This document shows positions 52,271 to 60,401 of a DNA stretch of 64,000 bases, piece by piece. The notes beneath the pieces are model-generated. The model was not told the origin of the DNA. It saw only the letters and a list, made by a program, of their open reading frames with translations, and made no database searches. The first letter of the stretch is position 1, and every line of letters begins with the position of its first letter. The DNA is taken from NCBI GenBank assembly GCA_951813075.1, contig OX638343.1:1172149-1236148 (forward strand), read 5' to 3'. The position numbers and the translations under genes were made by a program. Origin of the DNA: Arenicellales bacterium. Its GTDB lineage: Bacteria > Pseudomonadota > Gammaproteobacteria > Arenicellales > JAJDZL01.

Positions 52271-54777
52271 AAATAATTTTTCTATCCTGGTTTCGTGAGA
52301 TTCTTCGCCGTCCAACGCTGACTATACTATCCATTGTTGGAGTTGCTCTGGGTATTGCCACTGTTGTCGCGGTTGACATCGCCAATGAAAGTGCAAAGAG
52401 GAGTTTTCTTGCAGCCAATGAAACGATTTCCGGCTCGACCACTCACAGATTCACCGGACGAATAACGGATGAACTGTATCGACACCTGCGAGTCGATCTT
52501 GGACTCGATGTCACACCTGTTGTTGAGGGTTTGATCGAATCGGATAGATCGAATACGACACAACTTCGACTGTACGGTGTTGATCTGTTGGCGGAAATTA
52601 GCGCCAGCTCAAACTATGCGTGGCGTGAAGTCAGCATTGAGAGCGCCGCTACCTTGCTCAGCAATCCATTTACGGTACTAGCTACAAGAGATACTGCAAA
52701 TTCGCTTGGTTGGTCTGTCGGACAAGAGATTCCGGTCTCTTCTGCTGATGGAGATTTCAAACTCACATTGATCGGTTTGCTGGAACCTGCAAATCCTTTG
52801 CAGGCACAATCGCTTCGATTTGTTCTACTTACCGATATCGCTACTGCGCAATCTGTACTTGGCAAGCAGGGTTACCTATCAGTCATTCATGCCTTATTCG
52901 ATGATTCAGTTCAGATCAATTCAATAGAAGCATTCCTGCCTGACGGTGTTTACATCGAAAGCCAAATCGGACAGAGCGATTCGCAAGCCGCTCTGACGAG
53001 AGCATTTCAAATAAACCTAACTGCTCTGGGTTTGCTTGCATTTATGGTCGCGATGTTTCTGATCTACAACACAACATCTTTCACGATAACGCGGCGACAG
53101 CGACATATCGGAATGATTCGAGCTCTAGGCGCGTTGCAACGGGATATTGTGCTCTGCGCATTGCTCGAAGTGCTGATCATCGGTGCGATCGCAACAATAA
53201 TCGGAATTCTTGTTGGAATTCAACTGTCGACATTCCTGCTAGAGCTTGTGGAGCAATCCATCGCCACCCTCTATTTTCCGATCTTCGCGGACATTACTGT
53301 GTTGTCGTTCGTCACTATTGTCAAAGCAATCATGCTGGGTATCGGAGCAACGATACTGTTGGCGCTTCCAGCTATAAGGAAAATATCATCTACAGCACCT
53401 TCAATCGCAATTGGACGTTCACAAGTAGAAACCCAGTCGACCGACTCCGGATCCAAGTTATTCGTAATCGGATGCAGCCTTGCCGTCTTGGGTACATTGG
53501 TCCTTTTGGGGAATCAACACAGCATTGTCCTTGGGTTTTTTGGAATCTTCCTTGTCGTTATTGGTTATCTGCAGCTTATTCCGCTGATGACTGAAGGATT
53601 GAAGCGATTGCTGCGTCCCATTGTCAAGCGAATTTTCGGAGTACAGGGTGTATTGGCGATCAGAGCGTTTTCGTCGCGGCCCGGACAGACATCTACAACG
53701 ATTGCAGTTTTGTGTCTCGCTCTATCAGCGACGGTCGGAGTTGACATCATGGTCAGCAGCTTTCGTCAGACGGTTGATGAGTGGTTGATAAGCCGCCTCA
53801 GAGGCGACATCTATATCACCACACCATCACAGTCGGACTCCGGCTTGGCGTCGGTGGACGTAGAGCTACTTGAAAATCTTGAAGGCATAGCATCATTTGG
53901 TCTGGCAAAGTGGGCTGAGATACCGGATGCTTCAGGAACAACGACGGTATTCGCAGTCGACTATGGGGAGAATGCGTTCAACGGATTTCAATTCAAGAAA
54001 AAAGCTGACGTTGACCTTTGGCGTGAGTTCAATGCAGGCGCTGCTATTGTCAGCGAACCATACGCTTATCGCAATAGTATCCAAATCGGGGATACGGTCG
54101 ATCTGTTCATCGGAAGAAAATCTGTGCAGTTTCCAATCATTGGCGTTTTTTTTGACTACAGTTCAGACCAGGGCATTGTCGCAATCCATCGCGACACTTA
54201 TATCAGGCATTTCAATGATCGCACCATTTCGTCCGCTGCAATATTCGCAAAGCCCGAAACAGACCTGCAAACAATCGCGGATACCATTGAACAGCGTGTT
54301 CTGACACCGCGCGCCCGAGTCTGGCGAAATCAGGAACTTCACGACGCTTCAATGCAAATTTTCGATCAGACGTTCGCGATTACCTACGTGTTGCGAACCC
54401 TGGCAATTATTGTTGCTTTTGTTGCTGTCTTATCCGCATTGGCGACACTGCAGATAGAGCGAGAAAGGGAACTCGTCGTACTGAGAACAATTGGATTCAC
54501 CGTGCGGCAGAACTGGTCTATCGCCAGTTTCGAAACTGGTGTCATGGGACTTCTCGCAGGTATTTTTTCCCTTCCTGCAGGAATTTTGATGGCCTGGCTC
54601 CTGATCTGGGTAATTGAGCAACGTTCATTCGGTTGGACGATGAAAATGCAATTAGACCCGCTGATTTTGATTGGAGCCGTCACACTCTCTGTCGTTGCGG
54701 CATTGATTGCCGGAGCAATTGTGACATGGCGAAAGGTCCGGAAGGTTCCGGCTATGGCTCTACAGGGGATGGATTGA
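52267..54777 (+). CDS. FtsX-like ABC permease with duplicated permease domain (AttF/AttG-like)
   Basis: An 836-residue membrane protein. It has an N-terminal helix (TLTILSIVGVALGIATVVAV), a large extracytoplasmic domain, a first FtsX domain at about 255-370 (TRRQRHIGMIRALGALQRDI), two more helices near 395-440, a second extracytoplasmic domain, and a second FtsX domain at the C-terminus (RERELVVLRTIGFTVRQNW). This is the layout of lipoprotein or lipid-linked mechanotransmission exporters. It probably works with the ATPase upstream and the AttH-like protein downstream on an envelope substrate that is not known. Confidence 0.9.
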   Translation: MKIIFLSWFREILRRPTLTILSIVGVALGIATVVAVDIANESAKRSFLAANETISGSTTHRFTGRITDELYRHLRVDLGLDVTPVVEGLIESDRSNTTQLRLYGVDLLAEISASSNYAWREVSIESAATLLSNPFTVLATRDTANSLGWSVGQEIPVSSADGDFKLTLIGLLEPANPLQAQSLRFVLLTDIATAQSVLGKQGYLSVIHALFDDSVQINSIEAFLPDGVYIESQIGQSDSQAALTRAFQINLTALGLLAFMVAMFLIYNTTSFTITRRQRHIGMIRALGALQRDIVLCALLEVLIIGAIATIIGILVGIQLSTFLLELVEQSIATLYFPIFADITVLSFVTIVKAIMLGIGATILLALPAIRKISSTAPSIAIGRSQVETQSTDSGSKLFVIGCSLAVLGTLVLLGNQHSIVLGFFGIFLVVIGYLQLIPLMTEGLKRLLRPIVKRIFGVQGVLAIRAFSSRPGQTSTTIAVLCLALSATVGVDIMVSSFRQTVDEWLISRLRGDIYITTPSQSDSGLASVDVELLENLEGIASFGLAKWAEIPDASGTTTVFAVDYGENAFNGFQFKKKADVDLWREFNAGAAIVSEPYAYRNSIQIGDTVDLFIGRKSVQFPIIGVFFDYSSDQGIVAIHRDTYIRHFNDRTISSAAIFAKPETDLQTIADTIEQRVLTPRARVWRNQELHDASMQIFDQTFAITYVLRTLAIIVAFVAVLSALATLQIERERELVVLRTIGFTVRQNWSIASFETGVMGLLAGIFSLPAGILMAWLLIWVIEQRSFGWTMKMQLDPLILIGAVTLSVVAALIAGAIVTWRKVRKVPAMALQGMD

Positions 54778-54780
54778 AAA

Positions 54781-55944
54781 GTGGCATCGATTCGTCCTGC
54801 AATTTTCGCTGTGATTTGTGTGCTTCTAGTAACTGCAGCTTTGTGGAATTTTTACAGCCCAGACCCGCCGGAACTCGAGTCCAGTAACCTGTCAATTTCC
54901 GAAGATATCCTGCAGTTGGACAATCAGACTTTTGCCTTGGTCAGAGGACCACGCGAATTCAATTTTCCGAATGATCACGGAGCGCATTTGGAATTCCGAT
55001 CGGAGTGGTGGTACTTCACCGGAAATGTCTTTACATCGAACGGCGAGCATTATGGTTACCAGTTTACGATTTTTCGCCAAGCCAACGGAGAGTCAAAAAT
55101 AAAAACTCACTCAGACTGGGAGTCAAACCACATATACATGGCGCACATGGCACTTACTGATGCCGCAAATAACAAATTCTATTCTGATGAGATATTCGCC
55201 AGGGGCGCGGCAGGGTTGGCTCAAGTCGTCGCATCACCATTTTCAGCGCATGTCGATCACTGGTCAGCAACAGGTAGACTGATTAATGACTGTACGGGTT
55301 GTATGGCGTTGAACATAAGAGCAGAGGGAGACGGTTTTGCGATTGATCTGGACCTAAAGAGTATTAAACCCGTTGTCTATCAGGGAGATCGAGGATTCAG
55401 CCAAAAGGGAAATTCGCCGGGAAACGCATCGCACTATTATTCGCTCACGCGGATGGAGACAAAGGGGAATATTTCCGTAAGGGGGACAATTGAGGCTGTG
55501 AACGGTCTGAGCTGGATGGATCACGAATGGTCTACATCGGCACTGGATGACCAACTGGTTGGTTGGGACTGGGTTTCGTTACAGTTCGACGACGGGAGAG
55601 AACTCATGTACTATCAATTGCGAACTGAAGATGGAAAGGCATTTGAAACCAGCGAAGGAACTTTGGTTGACGAAAATGGTGGTACGGAACGGTTGATCAA
55701 GGAAGATGTCGAGTTCAATTCGACGAGAATCTGGACAAACCCAAGTACGAATATCAGCTATCCGGTAGCCTGGACGTTTCAAATTCCGCACAAGAACCTT
55801 TCATTGGAGATCGAACCGATGATCGACGCTCAGGAACATGACAACATTTTTCGCTACTGGGAAGGTGCAGTTAATGTTGTGGGTATGGAAGGCACCAAAC
55901 GCATTGTCGGTTCTGGACATCTTGAACTGGTCGGTTACGAATAG
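54781..55944 (+). CDS. Lipocalin-like exported protein, AttH / carotenoid 1,2-hydratase family
   Basis: A 387-residue secreted protein with an N-terminal signal or anchor (IRPAIFAVICVLLVTAALW). The AttH/CrtC double-lipocalin fold follows, with ALVRGPREFNFPNDHGAH, FRSEWWYFTGNVF, YGYQFTIFRQ, WMDHEWSTSALDDQLVGWDW and LMYYQLRTEDGK. Members hydrate carotenoids or act as predicted hydrolases of unknown substrate. The start is GTG at 54781, three bases after the permease stop. A broken copy of its second half lies at 57617-58182. Confidence 0.88.
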   Translation: MASIRPAIFAVICVLLVTAALWNFYSPDPPELESSNLSISEDILQLDNQTFALVRGPREFNFPNDHGAHLEFRSEWWYFTGNVFTSNGEHYGYQFTIFRQANGESKIKTHSDWESNHIYMAHMALTDAANNKFYSDEIFARGAAGLAQVVASPFSAHVDHWSATGRLINDCTGCMALNIRAEGDGFAIDLDLKSIKPVVYQGDRGFSQKGNSPGNASHYYSLTRMETKGNISVRGTIEAVNGLSWMDHEWSTSALDDQLVGWDWVSLQFDDGRELMYYQLRTEDGKAFETSEGTLVDENGGTERLIKEDVEFNSTRIWTNPSTNISYPVAWTFQIPHKNLSLEIEPMIDAQEHDNIFRYWEGAVNVVGMEGTKRIVGSGHLELVGYE

Positions 55945-56234
55945 TCGTTATCAAGTTTACCGGTAGTACGAAAACCAAAGCCTTCGAGAATCACCCGTTC
56001 AATATTGCATGACACTTTGCTATTGTGAGTTACTTTCGAAAACTATTCGTACCACTGAGCCTTGAAAGTGGTGTCACGATGGCACTGCAAGATTTCCGCT
56101 TGTGGCAAATACTCCTTTGACGAGGACGCATGCAAAATGCAGTCGGGATTGAATTATTGTGGCGGAATGTATCGGACATTCGGTTGACAATTCTCGCTAA
56201 CGTTCGATCCGAATATACCTTGTAGAATGAGAAA
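55945..56234. other. Downstream sequence shared with the attH duplication
   Basis: The 200 or so bases after the attH-like gene show weak but collinear similarity to 58183-58370, after the broken copy. The duplicated unit therefore included flanking non-coding DNA. No gene is seen. Confidence 0.5.
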
Positions 56235-56475
56235 ATGAGTCCTGTAGAATCAGATTCCAATCCCAATACAGACCTATTCCGCAATCGGCTGGAAAAATTC
56301 TATCAACCTACCACAAGCCTTGCAGTGACGCCGCGATGATCGACTGGTCGGTATTCTACAAGTGATTCGGTGTGTTGGTTTACACCTTCGAGTGCTGTCC
56401 GGGCAAGCCTACGCGGCTGATTGTCGGTCTTCAACGGCTTATGTAGACAATGGGGTTACCAACAGTCTATTTCTC
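56235..56475 (+). pseudogene. N-terminal remnant of an IS5-type transposase
   Basis: From the ATG at 56235 a frame gives TDLFRNRLEKFYQ. After a frameshift comes AMIDWSVFYK, stop, then GKPTRLIVGLQRLM, stop. This is the order of the N-terminal domain of IS5/IS1478-type transposases (DLFRxRL, then IDW, then GRPxxxxRxxxGLxxLK). Two in-frame stops and a frameshift show decay, and the catalytic domain is absent. The sequence up to 56700 holds nothing else I recognise. Confidence 0.65.
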
Positions 56476-56702
56476 CTCAAAAGTAGCGGTGAAGATTTTC
56501 CACTTCTGTGACTATCGGCTTCCGAACTAGATTGATCATGTTGCAACAATTAAAGTAATGGGCAGGCTTCCTAATCTCCGACAGCACCTCTTCGATCAAG
56601 CGCCCAGACGGTATTCTATTTTGGTTCTGGATATATCTACTGTTAATCCGTATGCTTCAGCTCCAACCTAGCTTTTGCCACGTAAGGCCTGTTATCGAAT
56701 TC

Positions 56703-57116
56703 TCACATCCAACTTTCGATCGTCAGACCATAGAAAGTCTGGAAGTCCGCGGTGTTCGACGTAACAAGAATTAGTCCTACGGTATGAGCAATTGCAGCAA
56801 TCTGACCGTCGACGAAGGGTGGTGTCTTGCCCGCCCTGGACAGCCGTGCGCGCTCTTGGGCATGCCAGTCCGCTGCCTTCCAGTCGTAGTCCAGAACCGG
56901 AAAGGTCGTCAGCACCACGTCTTCGATGTAGCGCTCAATCGCCTCGCGGCGACGCGACGGCGCGAGCCTCAAACAACCGAACCGTAACTCGTGCCATACC
57001 GGTGACGGAATCGTGATCTCCCCTTCATGTTCTCGCAGGCGCCGAATGACCTCGGAATTTGGCTGCGGACGTAGGGGTTCCGACACGATGTTGGTGTCGA
57101 GTAGGTATTTCACCAA
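56703..57116 (-). CDS. vapC: VapC/FitB-type PIN-domain toxin
   Basis: A 137-residue PIN ribonuclease. Acidic residues are D7 (YLLDTNIVSE), E43 (VWHELRFG), D103 (PPFVDGQIAAIA) and D124 (SNTADF), the complete set. Its start directly abuts the stop of its antitoxin gene. The pair is richer in G and C than its surroundings, which suggests recent transfer. It lies between the attH-like gene and its broken copy. Confidence 0.9.
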   Translation of the reverse strand: MVKYLLDTNIVSEPLRPQPNSEVIRRLREHEGEITIPSPVWHELRFGCLRLAPSRRREAIERYIEDVVLTTFPVLDYDWKAADWHAQERARLSRAGKTPPFVDGQIAAIAHTVGLILVTSNTADFQTFYGLTIESWM

Positions 57117-57437
57117 CTACAGCCGAACTTCGCGGCCGGCTGTTTCATCGCGCAAACCGCCAAAAACTTCGTCAGGATCAAGCCCTAACTCGGCAAGTCC
57201 GACGACTTTCGTGAATTCCCTATAGGCTTCGTCGAAACTCCGCCTCGCAATGATCAACCGTTCAAATTCGCGGTAGCCCACCAGCACCGCCACCAGTTCG
57301 CCCCGGCGAGTGAGTTCCACTACTTTACCGCTCTCTACACTCCGAACCAAGGACGGGAAATTTCGCCGCGCTTCAGCGATCGAATAATTCCTGTTCTTTG
57401 CCGCAACAGTACTATTTTTTCCTTTCATGCTATTCAT
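57117..57437 (-). CDS. Phd/YefM-type antitoxin
   Basis: A roughly 106-residue antitoxin. The Phd/YefM core is NYSIAEARRNFPSLVRSVES, then VELTRRGELVAVLVGYREFE, and an acidic C-terminal tail (LDPDEVFGGLRDE) binds the toxin. The start is probably the ATG at 57437 (AAAGAAAAA upstream); 57428 and a GTG at 57440 are alternatives. It precedes the PIN toxin with no gap. Confidence 0.88.
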   Translation of the reverse strand: MNSMKGKNSTVAAKNRNYSIAEARRNFPSLVRSVESGKVVELTRRGELVAVLVGYREFERLIIARRSFDEAYREFTKVVGLAELGLDPDEVFGGLRDETAGREVRL

Positions 57438-57616
57438 CACAATTTTTCTTTACAAATCAACTCCTATAATGTGTTCATCTAGATGTACATTATAGCTGTT
57501 TGTGTACCAAATGTATTTCTAATCAGGACAATTCAATTCTAAATTTTGATGTGACTTCCCAAGCCCGACAGCAGTGAGAATAGACATCATAAAAATGATC
57601 CATCAAACTTTTTTTC

Positions 57617-58182
57617 TATCAGGGAGATAGTGGATTCAGCCAAAAGGGTCATCATTCCGGAAACGCATCGCACTATTTCTCGCTCACGCGTATGGAAACA
57701 CAGAAAGAAATCTCTATCGGCGATGAGGTCGAAGCGGCAAACGGTCTAAGTTGGATGTAGCACGAATGGTCTACATCTGTGCTGGACGACCAATTGGTTG
57801 GCTGGGATTGGGGTTTGTTACGGTTGGACGATGGGAGAGAACTGAATTACTGTCAGTTGCGAACTAAAAATGGAAAGGGTTTTGAAACCAGTGAGGGAAC
57901 GTTGGTTGACGAAATTGGCAGTGTGGATCGGCTGATAAAAGAAGATGTCGAGTTCAATACGGCGAGGGTTAGGACGAGCCCAGGTACGGATGCCAGTTAT
58001 CAAATAGCATGGACGTCAAAATTCCGGACAAGAACCTGTCCTCGGAGATTGAACCGATGATTGATGTTGAGGAACTTGACAACATTTTTCGCTACTGGGA
58101 AGGTGTAGTCAATGTTGAGGGTATGGAAGGAACCAAACGCATTGCTGGTTCCAAATATCTTGAAATAGTCGGTTACGAATAG
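57617..58182 (+). pseudogene. Partial, broken copy of the attH-like gene
   Basis: This segment aligns with 55378-55945, the second half of the attH-like gene, at roughly 80% identity by eye. The 5' half is missing. A TAG replaces the aspartate codon in the WMDHEW motif (near 57757), and a one-base deletion lies near 58017, so no full product is made. The end (IVGYE and stop) is preserved. Weaker similarity continues past the gene to about 58370. Toxin-antitoxin genes and an IS5 remnant lie between the copies. Confidence 0.88.
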
Positions 58183-58464
58183 TCAGAATTATTTGTACTA
58201 GATGTACGAAAAGTCAAAGCATTTGACAACTACCAGTTCTAAATTGCAAGGCGCTTTGCTGTCGTAATATATTTTGGTAGCTACCAACCTTCAAAAATAA
58301 TGTCACGATAATGGTGTAAGTATTCCCGTTGTGGTACGTCCGCATTTGACGCAGGTCCATGGAATGCGTTTACATGCCTGTGATACTTTACTATTCATGA
58401 CAACCACCACCCATGTCCACGCCGTTAACAAAGAGTTTTGCGTACTTGAAGGAGATAATTGACA

Positions 58465-58674
58465 ATGTCGGATATCGCGGCAGAAAAGTCCATCTTGTCT
58501 GGCTTGATGCGAATCCAAGACGCAATTCCTAGTTACCGAAAGGTGCGTTACTTGTGGTGTATATTCGGTGAAGCAACTTATCGAGTCCAGAGTTCAGATA
58601 ATGGTACCGCCAGTACTCGCCCCGAGGCAAATGGCAAAATCTTGTCGCCGTTGTACAGTACGATGCCTTTCTGA
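58465..58674 (+). CDS. Possible small protein of unknown function
   Basis: A 69-codon frame starts at an ATG at 58465 with a strong ribosome site (AAGGAGAT) about ten bases upstream. It reads MSDIAAEKSILSGLMRIQDA and matches no family I know. Its last 97 bases overlap the convergent ATPase gene, so it may be a gene cut short by a rearrangement next to the attH duplication rather than a working gene. Confidence 0.25.
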   Translation: MSDIAAEKSILSGLMRIQDAIPSYRKVRYLWCIFGEATYRVQSSDNGTASTRPEANGKILSPLYSTMPF

Positions 58675-59843
58675 AAATCATCCCCACATCTGGTAGCGAG
58701 TCTCAGCAAACCTGACGTATCGCTCGATCTTACCATTGAAGAGGATTTCACTTCAATTCCCCAAGTTTTTGCTCCTAGTGTAACAACCAGATCAACTTCG
58801 ACTTTATCCTTATCTCGATAATGCCAGATGCGTAGATCGGAATTGGTCCATCTAATTTGAGTAAATATCTGCTGAACCACAAAAGATTCTAATAAGTGAT
58901 CAAAATAATTTCGGTTTTTTTGCCAATCTTGGACAGGCAGACCCATCAGTGTTGCAGCAAGACCACTGTCGACAAAGTGAACTTTGGGTGCCTTAACGAG
59001 ACGTTTGGTATAGTTGGAATCCCAAGCTGGAAGTCTGCGTATGATATAAACTCGCTCAAGATAAGTGAGATAACGTTCCACTGTGATCCGATGAGCGCCG
59101 AGTCTGCTAGCCAGATCAGTAACGCTCAATAGTTGTCCAGTCCGGAACGCGAGCAATTCCAACAATCGAAACAACAATTCAGATTTTCTTATATCAAAAA
59201 TTTCTGGTACATCTCGCTCAACAGTATTTCTCAGATACTGTCTTCTCCAATCTCTCGCACGTTGCTCAGTCCGCTTCAGTGGTTCGGTATATCCACCGGA
59301 CATTACGCGGTTCTCGATAGAATATTCTTTATTCGCAGCTCGTATGTTTCTAACGTTCTGCGCAAGGTTACCTTGAATCAAATCGAGCAAGAAATTTCCA
59401 TTTCCGCGAAATTTTTCTGCTTCACTGAGTGGTTGAAGTTCAATGATCTCCATTCTTCCTGTCAAAGATTCGGTAATACTTGGGATTGAAAGTAAATTGG
59501 CTGATCCAGTCAATAGAAATCGTCCAGGACGACGATCTCGGTCGACCGAAACTTTGATTGCGGGAATGAGTGCAGGAACTATTTGAACTTCATCAATTGT
59601 TAGTTGATCCGGGTACCCGTCTAAAAAGCCCACCGAATAATCCGAGGCAGACTCAAAGTCAAAGGGGTCGTCCATGCTAACGTATGGGCGAGATGGAAAC
59701 AAACTTTTTACGAGTGTCGTTTTGCCGCTTTGTCTTGGACCGAGCAGGCATAAAACGGGCGTATCCGAAAGCACATCGTGAATGATCGGTGTGATTAAAC
59801 GGGGATACAGACTATTGTTGTCAGGAATTTTCGACTCGCTCAT
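58578..59843 (-). CDS. AAA-type ATPase with DUF4143 domain
   Basis: A 421-residue protein of the widespread AAA_14/DUF4143 group. The P-loop is LLGPRQSGKTTLVKSLFPSR near residue 33, Walker B LTIDEVQIVP, and the sensor region GRFLLTGSANLL. A winged-helix segment follows (TVERYLTYLERVYIIRRLPA), then a DUF4143 nuclease-like C-terminus with the EVDLVV and WGIEVKSSS motifs. The molecular role of the family is not established. Four 23-bp repeats lie just upstream of its start. Confidence 0.9.
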   Translation of the reverse strand: MSESKIPDNNSLYPRLITPIIHDVLSDTPVLCLLGPRQSGKTTLVKSLFPSRPYVSMDDPFDFESASDYSVGFLDGYPDQLTIDEVQIVPALIPAIKVSVDRDRRPGRFLLTGSANLLSIPSITESLTGRMEIIELQPLSEAEKFRGNGNFLLDLIQGNLAQNVRNIRAANKEYSIENRVMSGGYTEPLKRTEQRARDWRRQYLRNTVERDVPEIFDIRKSELLFRLLELLAFRTGQLLSVTDLASRLGAHRITVERYLTYLERVYIIRRLPAWDSNYTKRLVKAPKVHFVDSGLAATLMGLPVQDWQKNRNYFDHLLESFVVQQIFTQIRWTNSDLRIWHYRDKDKVEVDLVVTLGAKTWGIEVKSSSMVRSSDTSGLLRLATRCGDDFQKGIVLYNGDKILPFASGRVLAVPLSELWTR

Positions 59844-59884
59844 TACGGAGACAATTCAAGTGAATTACAAAAAAAAAGTGAGAT

Positions 59885-59976
59885 CGTCTGATCTGATAAT
59901 AGACGAACGTCTATATTTATACTGATCAAGCGTCTATATTGATATTTACCTAGCGTCTATTTGTATATTATAAATT
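59885..59976. repeat. Four tandem 23-bp repeats upstream of the DUF4143 ATPase gene
   Basis: CGTCTR-headed units start at 59885, 59908, 59931 and 59954, exactly 23 bases apart. The first six bases are CGTCTG, CGTCTA, CGTCTA and CGTCTA; the rest of each unit is AT-rich and less conserved. The first two units meet in a perfect palindrome TAGACG-AA-CGTCTA (59900-59913). With about two helix turns per unit, all sites face the same side of DNA, as expected for cooperative binding of a protein. Confidence 0.7.
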
Positions 59977-60401
59977 ATCTTCCATATTTGTACTAACGCT
60001 TCAAGAATATTTCTGATCATTTAATTTCAGAACATTATTCCTAAAATTCGCAGAATGTTGGACAGGTCAAATAATCTTCTAATCACAATTGTACGGATAC
60101 CCATAGTCCTAATTTTTTAAGCACGTCAGGTTGGTAGAACAATACCGGAGAGAAATATCTCGCGGGACACAAAATCGGTCGACTTGGACTTCGAAGATAA
60201 TTAATTCTTGCTTCGCTCGCGTAGTCGTTCGACAGATGAATTACGTCCGTTCAAGACAAGCAAAGATTAACCTCGAACGTAACGCACCATGGAATTTGTT
60301 GAAATACCTACAATTCGACTGTGAAGACAATACACCCCTTGACCTCAACCTCAGTGCGACAAGGCCAAAGCACAAATCAAGTACTACTATATGAATTCTT
60401 A
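59977..60401. other. AT-rich gap between the ATPase repeats and the helicase gene
   Basis: About 425 bases without a supported gene. A plus-strand frame at 60131-60394 lacks a ribosome site and family motifs. The helicase gene ends here; no clear terminator hairpin was seen. Confidence 0.45.

Noticed and set aside
59885..59976. CRISPR array
   Set aside because: The repeats are contiguous with no unique spacers, are poorly conserved past the first six to ten bases, and no cas genes are nearby.
60131..60394. 87-codon plus-strand frame next to the fusion helicase
   Set aside because: AT-rich gap, no ribosome site, composition unlike a protein-coding gene of this genome.
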